NCBI RefSeq assembly: GCF_020524485.1
Contig: NZ_JAIVLF010000005.1
Coordinates: 186,001-250,000 of the forward strand
DNA length: 64,000 nucleotides
Reading direction: 5' to 3'
From: Novosphingobium profundi
Lineage (GTDB): Bacteria; Pseudomonadota; Alphaproteobacteria; Sphingomonadales; Sphingomonadaceae
Under the pieces are notes generated by a model. The model saw only the letters and a program-made list of their open reading frames with translations. It did not search any database and was not told where the DNA came from. A program made the position numbers and the translations under genes. Shown in pieces: positions 17,526 to 26,669 of this stretch; position 1 is the first letter of the stretch; every line of letters begins with the position of its first letter.

Positions 17526-18690
17526 ACGGCTTCGCGCCGAATGGATGGGCCGCGCGGATCTCGCCGATCTGGTCGCGGCACTGGGCAAGGGCTGCGCCCG
17601 CTACGTCGGCGGCGCGGTGCGCGATACCTTGCTAGGCCTCGCCGTCAAGGACATCGACATGGCCACCACGCTGCGTCCTGAAGAGGTCATGCAGCGCCTT
17701 GAGGATGCCGGGATCCGGCGCGTGCCCACCGGCATCGAACACGGCACCGTGACGGCGGTCCTCTCCGGTGGCCCGGTCGAAATCACCACGCTGCGCCACG
17801 ACGTCTCCACCGACGGGCGCCGCGCCACGGTCGCCTTCGCGCAGGAGTGGCACGAGGACGCCGCGCGCCGCGACTTTACCATCAATGCCCTCTACGCCGA
17901 TCCTCTGGACGGCACGATCTTCGACTATTTCGAGGGCCAGGCCGACCTTGCCACGCGCACCGTGCGCTTTATCGGCGATGCCCGCCAGCGCATTCGCGAG
18001 GACCACCTGCGCATCCTGCGCTACTTCCGCTTCCAGGCCCGGTTCGGCAGCCAACCCGCCGACGAAGAAGCCGAAAGCGCCTGCCGCGAACTTGCCGCGA
18101 CGCTCAAGGGCCTCTCGCGCGAGCGGGTGGGTATGGAAACGATGAACCTCCTCGGGCTCGCCGACCCCGCGCCAACCATCGCGCGCATGAAGGCGCTGGG
18201 TGTTCTCGACGTGATCCTGCCCGAGGCCAGCCCCGAAGCGCTCGCCGCCCTCATCGCCTGCGAGCAGCGCCAGGGGATCGCGCCCGATCCGGTACGCCGC
18301 CTTGCCGCGCTGCTCCCGGCCGATGTTGCTCTTGCCGAACAGATCGCCTCGCGCTTCCGGCTTTCGGGCGCCCAGAAAAAACGCCTGGCGCTGGCCGCCG
18401 CGCGTGAAGACATTCCCGGTGCGCCGCAGGCCCTTGCCTTCCGATTGGGCATGGAACAGGCGCTCGACCGCCTGCTGATCGCAGGGGCCGATGTCACGCC
18501 CCTCAAGGACTGGACCATCCCCACCTTCCCGCTCAAGGGCGGCCAGATCGTCGCGCGCGGTGTCGGCGCCGGCCCCGAGGTCGCGCGCGTCCTGCGCGCC
18601 GTCGAAACGCGGTGGATCGAAGAAGGCTTTCCAGCAGGCTCGCGCGTCGAGCAACTGCTCGACGACGTGATCGCGCAAGGCCCCGCGTGA
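17518..18690 (+). CDS. cca: CCA tRNA nucleotidyltransferase
   Basis: The 390-residue class II nucleotidyltransferase adds or repairs the CCA end of tRNAs. The N-terminal GGAVRDTLLGLAVKDIDMAT holds the metal-binding D-x-D, followed by RRDFTINALYADP and the RxxR-type RILRYFRFQARF. The shorter tail fits the alphaproteobacterial form. tRNA-Phe in this window encodes its own CCA, so this enzyme would serve mainly for repair and other tRNAs. It overlaps the Nudix gene by eight bases and the next gene by four (GTGA). Confidence 0.96.
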   Translation: MTERLRAEWMGRADLADLVAALGKGCARYVGGAVRDTLLGLAVKDIDMATTLRPEEVMQRLEDAGIRRVPTGIEHGTVTAVLSGGPVEITTLRHDVSTDGRRATVAFAQEWHEDAARRDFTINALYADPLDGTIFDYFEGQADLATRTVRFIGDARQRIREDHLRILRYFRFQARFGSQPADEEAESACRELAATLKGLSRERVGMETMNLLGLADPAPTIARMKALGVLDVILPEASPEALAALIACEQRQGIAPDPVRRLAALLPADVALAEQIASRFRLSGAQKKRLALAAAREDIPGAPQALAFRLGMEQALDRLLIAGADVTPLKDWTIPTFPLKGGQIVARGVGAGPEVARVLRAVETRWIEEGFPAGSRVEQLLDDVIAQGPA

Positions 18691-19310
18691 GCGGAGGTGA
18701 CCTTGGCGCCACGCTGGAAGGCCAGCCGCTTCTCGCGTTAACGGTAGCCGCCATCGTGCTCGCCGTTGCCGCGCAGATGGTGAGCGCGCAGCGTCCCGGC
18801 CTTGGCACAGGGATGCGCAATGTCGCCTATCTTGGACTTCTCGTGGCAGGCCTTCTCACGGTCGTTCAGTTCGCAGGAAGCAACCGGACTTCGGACGCCG
18901 CGCTCTGGCTCGATCACACCCGCGAGGCCAGGATCGAGGGCGACGAGACCGTCATCGCCATGCGCGCGGACGGGCACTTCTGGGTCAAGGCGCAACTGAA
19001 CGGCGAACCGGTCGACTTCATGATCGACACGGGCGCCACTTACACCACGGTTCCGCAAAGTGTTGCCCAGCGTACCGGCCTTGCCGCCAGCCAGAACGGC
19101 GAAGGCCGCCTGCTTGATACCGCCAACGGCACGGTTGTCGCGCGCATGGGCCTTGCCCGTTCGCTGCGCCTGGGCACCATCGAGGCGAGTGACCTGCCAC
19201 TCGCCGTCCTGCCCGATACGCAGAACGACACCTCCGTCATCGGCATGAACCTGCTCTCACAGATGAAAAGCTGGCGCGTGGAAGGCGAGCGTCTGATCCT
19301 GACGCCGTGA
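18687..19310 (+). CDS. Retroviral-like aspartyl protease, membrane-anchored (copy 1)
   Basis: The 207-residue protein has two N-terminal hydrophobic segments (about residues 14-30 and 47-63) and a single pepsin-like domain with FMIDTGATYTTV (catalytic D114), then VIGMNLLSQMKSWRVEG. This is the TIGR02281-type clan AA protease seen in alphaproteobacteria; it would act as a dimer at the periplasmic face. The start is GTG 18687, sharing GTGA with the cca stop, so it is coupled to cca. A paralogue follows at 19366. Confidence 0.9.
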   Translation: MSGGDLGATLEGQPLLALTVAAIVLAVAAQMVSAQRPGLGTGMRNVAYLGLLVAGLLTVVQFAGSNRTSDAALWLDHTREARIEGDETVIAMRADGHFWVKAQLNGEPVDFMIDTGATYTTVPQSVAQRTGLAASQNGEGRLLDTANGTVVARMGLARSLRLGTIEASDLPLAVLPDTQNDTSVIGMNLLSQMKSWRVEGERLILTP

Positions 19311-19365
19311 CCACGGCCCGCCCCGGTCAGGAACCGGCAAGCTATCTGCGGGTAGTATAGGGACC

Positions 19366-20031
19366 ATGAACCTCGAAATTCCCGACCAGGTCGATGACCT
19401 TGCGACCTATCTCGCAGGCCAGCCGCTTCTTGCGCTCGCGCTGGGCGCCCTGCTGGTCACGATGATTGGCGGCCTCTTGCGCGGTCCGCTGCCGTTCCTC
19501 GGCGGCTTTGTGAAAGGCATCGGCAACCTCGGCCTCGTCGCCGCCCTGCTCCTCACAATCGCGCAATTTGCCCGCCTCAACACCGGCTTCGACTTTGCCC
19601 TGCCCCAGGTCGGGATCGAGCGGCAAAGCGTCGAAGGGAGCGAAACGCGGGTCGCCATGGCCCCGGACGGACACTTCTGGATCCGCGCCAGCATCAACGG
19701 CGTCGAGCGCGACTTTCTCGTCGACACCGGCGCGACCCTGACCGCGCTTGCCCCCGTGACCGCCCAAGCCGCGCAGATCGAGCCTTCGCCCGTCCCGCGC
19801 CGGATCGCGATGCGCACGGCCAACGGCACCGTCCCCGCCGAACTGGTCACTGTCGACGAACTGCGCTTCGGCAACATCGTCGCGCGCGATCTCGATGCGG
19901 TCGTCGCACCGGGCCTGGGCGAGCAGAACGTGATCGGAATGAACCTCCTCTCGCGCCTTGCCAGCTGGCGCGTTGAAGGGCGCACGCTGATCCTCGTGCC
20001 GAACCATCCGCAGCCAGTGGAAGAGGTTTAG
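19366..20031 (+). CDS. Retroviral-like aspartyl protease, membrane-anchored (copy 2)
   Basis: A 221-residue paralogue of the preceding gene: two membrane segments near the N-terminus, then FLVDTGATLTALAP with catalytic D120 and VIGMNLLSRLASWRVEGRTL near the end. The two copies share the GHFW...I..NG and DTGAT blocks but differ elsewhere, so the duplication is old. The ATG lies 55 bases after copy 1. A structured repeat begins 12 bases downstream. Confidence 0.9.
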   Translation: MNLEIPDQVDDLATYLAGQPLLALALGALLVTMIGGLLRGPLPFLGGFVKGIGNLGLVAALLLTIAQFARLNTGFDFALPQVGIERQSVEGSETRVAMAPDGHFWIRASINGVERDFLVDTGATLTALAPVTAQAAQIEPSPVPRRIAMRTANGTVPAELVTVDELRFGNIVARDLDAVVAPGLGEQNVIGMNLLSRLASWRVEGRTLILVPNHPQPVEEV

Positions 20032-20042
20032 TAGAAGGATTC

Positions 20043-20170
20043 TTTCAAGGGGCCATCGCCCCTTGACCCCAAAATGTGGGACCTCACCTCGCTCGGCCAA
20101 CGTGGCGCGCTCGACGTGAGGTCGACAGTTCGGGGAGCCGGAGGGCGATGGCCCTCGGAATCACTTCCTT
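20043..20170. repeat. Structured intergenic repeat, copy A (about 128 bp)
   Basis: This element begins TTTCAAGGGGCCATCGCCCC and ends GGGCGATGGCCCTCGGAA. Three hairpins can form: CAAGGGG/CCCCTTG, ACCTCAC/GTGAGGT, and GAGGGC/GCCCTC. The ends share GGGCCATCGCCC in inverted orientation. A second copy is at 49182-49310. It lies between a plus-strand gene and the 3' end of parC, both genes pointing at it. Confidence 0.8.
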
Positions 20171-20172
20171 CT

Positions 20173-22461
20173 TCAGAACTTGTTGTCGCGCGGGAAACCG
20201 TTGGGCGGCAGGCGTCCCGCCGCGCCGCGCGCGACCTTCCACATGGCGATATCCTTTTCGGTGCGCGTGCGCCCGGTGTCGCCGCCCATCGTCCAGGAGA
20301 GACCCTCTTCCAACTTGAGCGTGGTCACGTCCGCCATGCCCCCGTCGCGGTAGCGCTGAAGCGTTACGCCCTGCCCCTTGGCCATGATCGGCAGTTCGTC
20401 GAGATTGAAGACGACCAGCTTGCGGTTGTCCCCCACCACGGCGACGTGGTCGTGCTCGGCCGGGATCTCGCGCACCACGGCCAGCTTGACGCCCGGCTTT
20501 GTGCTCATAACCGCCTTGCCCTTGCGGGTTTCCGCCAGGATCTCATCGGTCACCACAGCAAAACCACGGCCCACGTTGGAAGCGAGCAGGAGCTGCCCCT
20601 TGGGCTTGTGGGCAAGTGCGGCCACGATCTGCGCCTCAGCGTCGATATCGACCATCGTGCGGATCGGTTCACCAAAGCCGCGCGCGCCCGGCAGCTTGTC
20701 GCCACCCAGCGTGTAGAAGCGGCCATTATCCAGCGCGATGAGCAGCTTGTCGGTCGTCTGCGCGTGGAAGACATAGGCCGGGCCGTCGCCTTCCTTGTAC
20801 TTGAACTCGCTGTCGAGCGCGACGTGCCCCTTGGCCGCGCGTATCCAGCCGCGCTCAGAGAGGATAACCGTGATGGGCTCCTTCTCGATCATCGCGTCCA
20901 TCGAGAATTCGACCGTGGGCCGCGCCTCGGCAATCGTGGTGCGGCGGCGGCCAAGCTCGGTATCCTCGGCGTAGTCCTTGCGCAGCGTCATCAGGTCGCG
21001 CTTGAGGCGCGTACGCTGCCGGGCCGGGCTTTCGAGCAGCTTGGTGAGCTCGTCCTGCTCCTTGAGCAGTTCCTCGTGCTCCTGGCGAAGCTCCATTTCC
21101 TCCAGCTTGCGCAAGGAGCGCAGACGCATGTTGAGGATCGCTTCGGCCTGCCGGTCGGTGAGATCGAACTCCGCCATCATCACCGGCTTGGGCTCATCCT
21201 CGGTCCGGATGATCTCGATGATCCGGTCCAGGTTGAGGTAGGCGATGATGTAGCCCTCGACGAGTTCGAGGCGCGCGGCGATCTTGTCCAGCCGGTGCCG
21301 GGTGCGGCGCTGGAGAATGTCGATCTGATTGACGACCCACTGGCGCAACAGGTCCTTGAGACCGACGACGCCGGGCGTGCGCTGCGCGTCAAGCACGTTC
21401 AGGTTGAGCGAGAAGCGGCACTCCAGGTCGGTCAGCCGGTAGAGGCTTTCCTTCAGGAGCTCCGGGTCGACATTGCGGCTCTTGGGTACCAGGACGATCC
21501 GGATCTGCTCGTCGCTTTCATCGCGCACGTCTTCCAGGATCGGCAGCTTCTTGTCCGCGATCAGCTGGGCGATCTGCTCGATCAGCTTGCCCTTGGCGAG
21601 CATGTAGGGAATTTCGGAAACGACCAGCTGCCATTGGCCGCCGCCCAGTTTCTCGATGCCGGTTTCCTCCCAGTTGCCCGCCTCGTCACGGCCATTGGAA
21701 AAGCGCCCGCGCATGCGGAAGGCGCCCTTGCCCGTTTCGTAGGCGTGGGAGATCGCCGCCGCGCTGTCGACGACAAGGCCGCCGGTTGCAAAGTCGGGCC
21801 CATGGAAGACTTCCATGAGCTGCTCATGCTCCACCTGCGGGTTCTCGATCAGGAGCATCGTCGCATCGATGATCTCGGCCGCGTTGTGGCTGGGGATCGA
21901 GGTCGCCATGCCCACCGCGATGCCCGTTGCCCCGTTCGCAAGCAGGTTCGGGAAGAGCCCCGGGAAGATGTCCGGCTCGCTCTCTTCGCCATTGTAGGTC
22001 GGGATGAAGTCGACGGTCCCTTCGTCGAGCCCGGCCATGAGCTGGATCGCGGTCTTGGTCAGGCGCGCCTCGGTGTAGCGGTAGGCCGCCGCGTTATCGC
22101 CGTCGATGTTGCCGAAGTTGCCCTGCCCCTGCACCAGCGGGTAGCGCAGCGAGAAGTCCTGCGCGAGGCGGACCATCGCATCGTAGACCGACGCATCGCC
22201 ATGCGGGTGGTACTTACCGATCACGTCGCCAACGACGCGCGCGGACTTCTTGTAGGCGCTCGCCGGATCGAGCTTCAGCTGCCGCATCGCCCAGAGCAGG
22301 CGCCGGTGGACCGGCTTGAGGCCGTCGCGAAGATCGGGCAGCGAACGCGCGGTGATCGTCGAGAGCGCGTAGACGAGGTAGCGCTCGGAAAGCGCGGCGT
22401 CGAAAGGCGCATCGACAATGGCGTCGAACGGATCGGAATTGTCGTCGAGAGAAGTCACCAT
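20173..22461 (-). CDS. parC: DNA topoisomerase IV subunit A
   Basis: ParC is the DNA-breaking subunit of topoisomerase IV, which unlinks daughter chromosomes. The 762-residue length and N-terminus fit ParC rather than GyrA. The catalytic tyrosine is in [12 protein letters not shown]. In the quinolone region [14 protein letters not shown] the residue after HGD is alanine rather than the serine of E. coli ParC, as in many alphaproteobacteria, which is linked to reduced quinolone sensitivity. The gene is followed at once by the repeat at 20043-20170 and starts divergently from the DUF4349 gene. Confidence 0.95.
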   Translation of the reverse strand: MVTSLDDNSDPFDAIVDAPFDAALSERYLVYALSTITARSLPDLRDGLKPVHRRLLWAMRQLKLDPASAYKKSARVVGDVIGKYHPHGDASVYDAMVRLAQDFSLRYPLVQGQGNFGNIDGDNAAAYRYTEARLTKTAIQLMAGLDEGTVDFIPTYNGEESEPDIFPGLFPNLLANGATGIAVGMATSIPSHNAAEIIDATMLLIENPQVEHEQLMEVFHGPDFATGGLVVDSAAAISHAYETGKGAFRMRGRFSNGRDEAGNWEETGIEKLGGGQWQLVVSEIPYMLAKGKLIEQIAQLIADKKLPILEDVRDESDEQIRIVLVPKSRNVDPELLKESLYRLTDLECRFSLNLNVLDAQRTPGVVGLKDLLRQWVVNQIDILQRRTRHRLDKIAARLELVEGYIIAYLNLDRIIEIIRTEDEPKPVMMAEFDLTDRQAEAILNMRLRSLRKLEEMELRQEHEELLKEQDELTKLLESPARQRTRLKRDLMTLRKDYAEDTELGRRRTTIAEARPTVEFSMDAMIEKEPITVILSERGWIRAAKGHVALDSEFKYKEGDGPAYVFHAQTTDKLLIALDNGRFYTLGGDKLPGARGFGEPIRTMVDIDAEAQIVAALAHKPKGQLLLASNVGRGFAVVTDEILAETRKGKAVMSTKPGVKLAVVREIPAEHDHVAVVGDNRKLVVFNLDELPIMAKGQGVTLQRYRDGGMADVTTLKLEEGLSWTMGGDTGRTRTEKDIAMWKVARGAAGRLPPNGFPRDNKF

Positions 22462-22569
22462 GATGGGCAGGAGCGTAGCAGCGCAGGGCCACTCTCCAAA
22501 GCGACAATTCGCCGTTTTCCGCAGGCTTGCGGCGCGCTAGGCTCTCTTGAGAATCAGAATGGAGAGAGA

Positions 22570-23439
22570 ATGCCCCGTCCGACAAGGCCCGTATGGCCGC
22601 TTGCGCCTGTTCTTGCTTCGTTTCTGCTGGTCGCTTGCGGTGAGGCGGGCAACCATGGCGCCGGTCCAGGCAGGCCCGACAAGATCACCACGGTAGACAT
22701 CGGCGAAGAGCCGTCAGGAGAAGCGCCGGAAAGCGGCGAAATCCCCGTCTCGGTTCCGCGGATCGCCTACACGTACCGCTACCAATACCGCCTGCCCGCC
22801 GAGCGCATCGCGCAAGTCCAGGCCCGGCAGGCCAGCCTGTGCGACAAACAGGGGCCACAGGTCTGCCGCGTCCTGTCCATGCAGACCGACCTTGGCGAGA
22901 ACGACTATGCCAGCGGGTCGCTGACACTGGCCGTCGCCGCTCCCCGCGCACGGGCGTTCGGGCAGGACCTGGCCGAACTGGTCAGCGGCCAGGGCGGCGA
23001 CCAGATCGGCAGCGCGATCGAAGGCGAGGATCTCTCCAAGCAGATCGTCGATACCACCGCACGCCTCAAGGCCCGCCGCCTGCTGCGCGACCGCCTGATG
23101 GAGGTCCTCGCCACCCGCAAGGGCTCGGTCGCCGAACTGGTCGAGGCCGAGCGCGGCGTGGCCAAGGTCAATGAGGAGATCGACCAGGCCGAGAGCTGGC
23201 TGGCGCAGATGCAGGGCCGGGTCGACTTCAGCGAGATGAACCTCTCCTACATCTCGCGAACGCCGTCGAGCGCTGGGTTTCTTGGACCTATTCGCGAGGC
23301 TGTCCGAAACCTGGACACGATCCTGGGCACCGTGATTGGCGCGCTCATCATCCTGGGGGCCATCGGCATTCCGCTGGGCCTCGTGATCTGGGGGATCGTC
23401 TGGCTGGTGGGCCACCTGCGGCGTCGCCGGGATAGCTGA
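22570..23439 (+). CDS. DUF4349 lipoprotein
   Basis: The 289-residue protein begins with a lipoprotein signal (ASFLLVAC then GEAGNHG), so it is probably membrane-anchored. It has the DUF4349 pattern: a beta-rich N-terminal half, a coiled-coil centre (DTTARLKARRLLRDRLMEVLA and VAKVNEEIDQAESWLAQM) and a C-terminal membrane helix (TVIGALIILGAIGIPLGLVIW) followed by RRRR. Function is unknown; members may be envelope proteins. The longer in-frame reading upstream is the antisense of parC and is discarded. The ATG at 22570 follows GGAGAGAGA. Confidence 0.9.
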   Translation: MPRPTRPVWPLAPVLASFLLVACGEAGNHGAGPGRPDKITTVDIGEEPSGEAPESGEIPVSVPRIAYTYRYQYRLPAERIAQVQARQASLCDKQGPQVCRVLSMQTDLGENDYASGSLTLAVAAPRARAFGQDLAELVSGQGGDQIGSAIEGEDLSKQIVDTTARLKARRLLRDRLMEVLATRKGSVAELVEAERGVAKVNEEIDQAESWLAQMQGRVDFSEMNLSYISRTPSSAGFLGPIREAVRNLDTILGTVIGALIILGAIGIPLGLVIWGIVWLVGHLRRRRDS

Positions 23440-23561
23440 GCGGGTCGACGCGGCATTCTCCGATCCGTGGCCGAGGCGCGGCAGGCCGTGCCGAGACCGG
23501 GAACGGCACGCGGCGCGGCGGTGTTTGATGAGGGAATGCGAACAGAAAAGGAGGTTACGAC

Positions 23562-24101
23562 ATGACCCAGCGCATCCTCATCCTCGCCACCGACGGTTTC
23601 GAGCCCTCCGAGCTCACCGGTCCGCGCGATGCCCTTCGCGAAGCTGGCATGGAGGTTCAGATCGCCAGCCCCGAGGCGGGCGAGATCAAGGGCTGGAACC
23701 ACACCGACTGGGGCGATCCGATCAAGGTGGATCTCGCCCTCGACGATGTGAAGGCAAGCGAGTTCGATGCTCTCGTCCTGCCCGGCGGACGGATCAATCC
23801 GGACACCCTGCGCCTCAATTCCACGGCGGTAGAACTGGTTCAGGCGTTCGTCCATTCGGGCAAGCCGGTTGGTGCCATCTGCCACGCGCCCTGGCTGCTG
23901 GTGGAAGCGGACGCGGTTCGCGGCAAGACCGTGACGGGCTGGCCCTCGATCCGCACCGACCTTGCCAATGCGGGCGCCAACGTGGTTGACCGCGAAGTGG
24001 CCGTCGATGGCAACATCATCACGAGCCGCAACCCCGACGACATCCCGGCCTTCTCGAACGCCCTGATCGAGGCCGTCCGGGTTCCCGCGCAGGCCGCATG
24101 A
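23562..24101 (+). CDS. DJ-1/PfpI-family protein (type 1 glutamine amidotransferase-like)
   Basis: The 179-residue protein has the nucleophile elbow GAICHAPW with Cys107 and His108, and the acidic partner in the FEPSEL loop, typical of PfpI/YhbO. These proteins act as deglycases or stress chaperones of debated activity. GGAGG lies before the ATG. A strong hairpin with a U-run ends the transcript at 24133-24175. Confidence 0.93.
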   Translation: MTQRILILATDGFEPSELTGPRDALREAGMEVQIASPEAGEIKGWNHTDWGDPIKVDLALDDVKASEFDALVLPGGRINPDTLRLNSTAVELVQAFVHSGKPVGAICHAPWLLVEADAVRGKTVTGWPSIRTDLANAGANVVDREVAVDGNIITSRNPDDIPAFSNALIEAVRVPAQAA

Positions 24102-24132
24102 CGAGGGCAGCTCCGATAATGTCCTGAAAGCC

Positions 24133-24175
24133 GCACGGCCGCATCCCTGAACGGGTGCGGCCGTCGCCTTTTTTG
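24133..24175 (+). terminator. Rho-independent terminator
   Basis: ACGGCCGCATCCC pairs with GGGTGCGGCCGT around a TGAAC loop and is followed by a run of six T. It ends the DJ-1/PfpI gene just before the convergent ferredoxin gene. Confidence 0.85.
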
Positions 24176-24179
24176 CGGT

Positions 24180-24512
24180 TCAGCCGATCTGCATGTCGCG
24201 CGAAACGCCGGGAATACGCACCTCGATCCCGTCGAGATCCTCAGTCAATTCGATCTGGCAGGAAAGGCGGCTGGTTCGCGCGACACCCGCAGCCAGATCA
24301 AGCATGTCTTCCTCATCCATCGAGGCGGGCTCGACCTTGTCGAACCACTCATCCGACAAATAGACATGGCAGGTGGAACAGGCCATCTGCCCCTCGCACG
24401 TCCCTTCGAGCGGCATGCCCGCGGCCTGGGCCACTTCGAGCAGGCGCGTTCCCGGCTCGGCCTGTGCCGAAACCGTGTTCCCTTCGGTCGTGACGAATTG
24501 CACGTTTACCAA
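24180..24512 (-). CDS. fdx: 2Fe-2S ferredoxin, adrenodoxin type
   Basis: A 110-residue ferredoxin with cluster cysteines C39, C45, C48 and C85 (CEGQMACSTCHVYL and RLSCQIEL), the adrenodoxin pattern used in iron-sulfur cluster building or hydroxylation. The start is TTG 24512, preceded by GGGAG at seven bases and only two bases after the stop of the cysteine desulfurase, so it forms an operon with the two desulfurases. This suggests a role as electron donor for Fe-S assembly. Confidence 0.93.
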   Translation of the reverse strand: MVNVQFVTTEGNTVSAQAEPGTRLLEVAQAAGMPLEGTCEGQMACSTCHVYLSDEWFDKVEPASMDEEDMLDLAAGVARTSRLSCQIELTEDLDGIEVRIPGVSRDMQIG

Positions 24513-24514
24513 TT

Positions 24515-25594
24515 TCAGACTCCCTGCGCCGCCGCAGCGGCTTCTATTTGAGCGCAGGCATCCTCTATGTCCCGTTGCGTACTATATCGCCCGAATCCCA
24601 AACGGATAGAGGCTTTGGTCGCACTGTCGGCAAGTCCGAGTGCGCGCAGCACGTGGCTGGGCCTCCCCGAGCCGCTGGCGCAAGCCGAGCCAGCCGAAAA
24701 AGCCACTCCGCGAAGATCGGACATCAGCCTGGCTACATCCAAACCCTTGCGATGCAAGTTCAAATTTCCCTTCCAGCGCCGCTCGGCCGAGCCATTGAGA
24801 TCCCAGTCCTGCAGGGCCGCACGCGCAATATCCCAAAGTCGGCTAATATGCGCCGCATCTTCATCTCGGCTCTTGAGCGCCAGCGCGGCCGCAGCGCCAA
24901 ACCCTGCGCACAGCGCCGGGCTCAAGGTGCCGGAACGCAGGCCCTGCTCCTGCCCGCCGCCGCGGATCAGCGGGGCGAGATCGAGCCCATCGCGCACCCA
25001 GAGCGCACCGATCCCCTTGGGCCCGTACATCTTGTGCGCGCTGATCGCGATCATATCCGCGCCTTGCGGCGGCGCGATCTTGCCGGCTCCCTGCACCGCA
25101 TCGCACAGGAACAGCGCGCCTGCCGCATGGGCGCGCTGCGCCAGTTCGTCCGCCGGCTGGATCGTGCCGATCTCGTTGTTGACCTGCATGACCGCAACGA
25201 GGTCGGTGCCCTCGCGCAGCGACGCGCTGGCAGCCACGCAGCCATCCTCTCCGACCGAAATTTCCTGAACGCCCGGATCGATCCAGCGCGCGGTGTCGAG
25301 CACGGCCGAATGCTCGATGGCCGAGACGGCCAGCCGCTTGGCCCCGCTTCCAACCATCGCCAGGTTGATCGCCTCGGTCGCGCCCGAGGTGAAGATCACG
25401 CGGCCGCCCGGTGGCAGAAGCGCGGCCACCTGGTCGCGCGCGACTTCCACCGCGGCAGCCGCCATGCGTCCGGGACGATGCGGGCTGTGCGGGTTCGCAA
25501 AGCCGCTGGTCTCAGGCCCACCCAGCCAGGGCAGCATGGCCTCGCGCGCCTCGGGCGCCAATGGGGTCGTTGCCTGATAGTCGAGATAGATCAT
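24515..25594 (-). CDS. Cysteine desulfurase (NifS/IscS family), copy 1
   Basis: This 359-residue PLP enzyme removes sulfur from cysteine. The PLP lysine is in SAHKMYGPKG and the catalytic cysteine in SAGSACASGSGRPSHVL. The N-terminus MIYLDYQATTPLAPEAR begins at ATG 25594, sharing ATGA with the stop of copy 2. The two copies are divergent paralogues. Ferredoxin follows directly, but no IscU, IscA or chaperone gene is nearby. Confidence 0.94.
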   Translation of the reverse strand: MIYLDYQATTPLAPEAREAMLPWLGGPETSGFANPHSPHRPGRMAAAAVEVARDQVAALLPPGGRVIFTSGATEAINLAMVGSGAKRLAVSAIEHSAVLDTARWIDPGVQEISVGEDGCVAASASLREGTDLVAVMQVNNEIGTIQPADELAQRAHAAGALFLCDAVQGAGKIAPPQGADMIAISAHKMYGPKGIGALWVRDGLDLAPLIRGGGQEQGLRSGTLSPALCAGFGAAAALALKSRDEDAAHISRLWDIARAALQDWDLNGSAERRWKGNLNLHRKGLDVARLMSDLRGVAFSAGSACASGSGRPSHVLRALGLADSATKASIRLGFGRYSTQRDIEDACAQIEAAAAAQGV

Positions 25595-26643
25595 GCGTTC
25601 ACCTTCGCCCAGGCGTCCGCGAAGGCATCGAGGTCCTCGCGTGTCGTGTTCCAGCCGATACTGACCCGCACCGTACGCCGCGCGGTGTCTTCGTCGATGC
25701 CGAAGCCCTTGAGCACCCGGCTCTGCTTGAGGGTGCCCGACGAACATGCACTTCCCGCCGAAATGGCAAAGCCCATGGCATCGAGCCGGATCAGCATGGC
25801 GGTTGCCGCAAGCTTGGGCGCCGCGACCGCGAAGATGTGCGAGCAGGCCGTGCCGGGCTGGATCACCTCACCAGATTCGGTAAGGCGGTCGCGGAAGGCA
25901 AAGCGTTCCTCCTCGCTCGTCGCCCAGCTTTCGACGCCGCCCGCGTCCAGCGCGGCGGCAAAGGCCATCGCGCCGGGCAGGTTTTCCGTCCCCGCGCGGT
26001 AGCCACGCTCCTGCCCGCCGGTCGGCGCCAGCAGCGCAAAGTCGCGCACCAGCAGCGCGCCGATCCCGACGGGACCACCCAGCTTGTGGGCCGAGGCAAC
26101 GATGAGGTCAGCCTCGGGCAGCGGCGCCTTGCCGGCTGACTGCGAGCAATCGGCAAGTAGCAGCCCTCCGGCAGCCCGCATCGCCTCCAACGCCTCGCTC
26201 GCCCCTGAAGGCAGCAGCACGGTCCCTGTCTCGGAGTTGATCGACTGGAGCGCGAGCACGCAGCGCCCCTCCTCACCAAGGTGCTCGGCCAGGGCCTCTG
26301 CGTCCAGCTGCCCCCCTGCCATAGGCACTTCAACGGCATCAGACGCGGCACGGAAAACCGCGTCATGTTCGACCGCCGAAACAAGACGCCGCTGCGCCTT
26401 CGCACGGCCTAATCCCAGTGCCAGCGCCTCGCTCGCGCCCGAGGTGAAAAGAAGTTCACCGCTCCAGCCCAGCGCCCGCTTCACCCGTTCGCGCGCCTCC
26501 TCAAGCGCAGCGCGCGCGGCGCGCCCCTGCTTATGTGGGCTGGAGGGATTGGCCCAGATTTCGGCACCTTCAAGCCACGCGGCGCGCGCCTCGGGCCGCA
26601 AGGGGGTGGTTGCGGCATGGTCCAGGTAGACAGGGGAAGAAAT
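25591..26643 (-). CDS. Cysteine desulfurase (NifS/IscS family), copy 2, apparent ATT start
   Basis: A second desulfurase of about 350 residues with PLP lysine in ASAHKLGGPVGIGALL and catalytic cysteine in SAGSACSSGTLKQSRVL. The conserved start VYLDHAATTPLRPEARAA is present but has no ATG, GTG or TTG in frame before it; the first such codon, TTG 26601, lies inside the conserved block. The ATT at 26643 gives MSSPVYLDHAATTP and is preceded by GCGGAG at six bases. I therefore extend the gene to 26643. An in-frame TGA lies further up. An ATT start is rare but known (infC). Confidence 0.8.
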   Translation of the reverse strand: MSSPVYLDHAATTPLRPEARAAWLEGAEIWANPSSPHKQGRAARAALEEARERVKRALGWSGELLFTSGASEALALGLGRAKAQRRLVSAVEHDAVFRAASDAVEVPMAGGQLDAEALAEHLGEEGRCVLALQSINSETGTVLLPSGASEALEAMRAAGGLLLADCSQSAGKAPLPEADLIVASAHKLGGPVGIGALLVRDFALLAPTGGQERGYRAGTENLPGAMAFAAALDAGGVESWATSEEERFAFRDRLTESGEVIQPGTACSHIFAVAAPKLAATAMLIRLDAMGFAISAGSACSSGTLKQSRVLKGFGIDEDTARRTVRVSIGWNTTREDLDAFADAWAKVNA

Positions 26644-26669
26644 TGGCGGCTCCGCTTGTTTTGTCGTGA

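Noticed and set aside
22205..22260. Possible quinolone-resistance mutation in parC
   Set aside because: The alanine after HGD is the usual residue in alphaproteobacterial ParC, so it is not evidence of an acquired mutation.
20074..22569. Very long plus-strand reading frame opposite parC that runs into the DUF4349 gene
   Set aside because: It is the antisense of parC in a GC-rich genome; parC has full family motifs and the DUF4349 gene has its own ATG, ribosome site and signal peptide at 22570.
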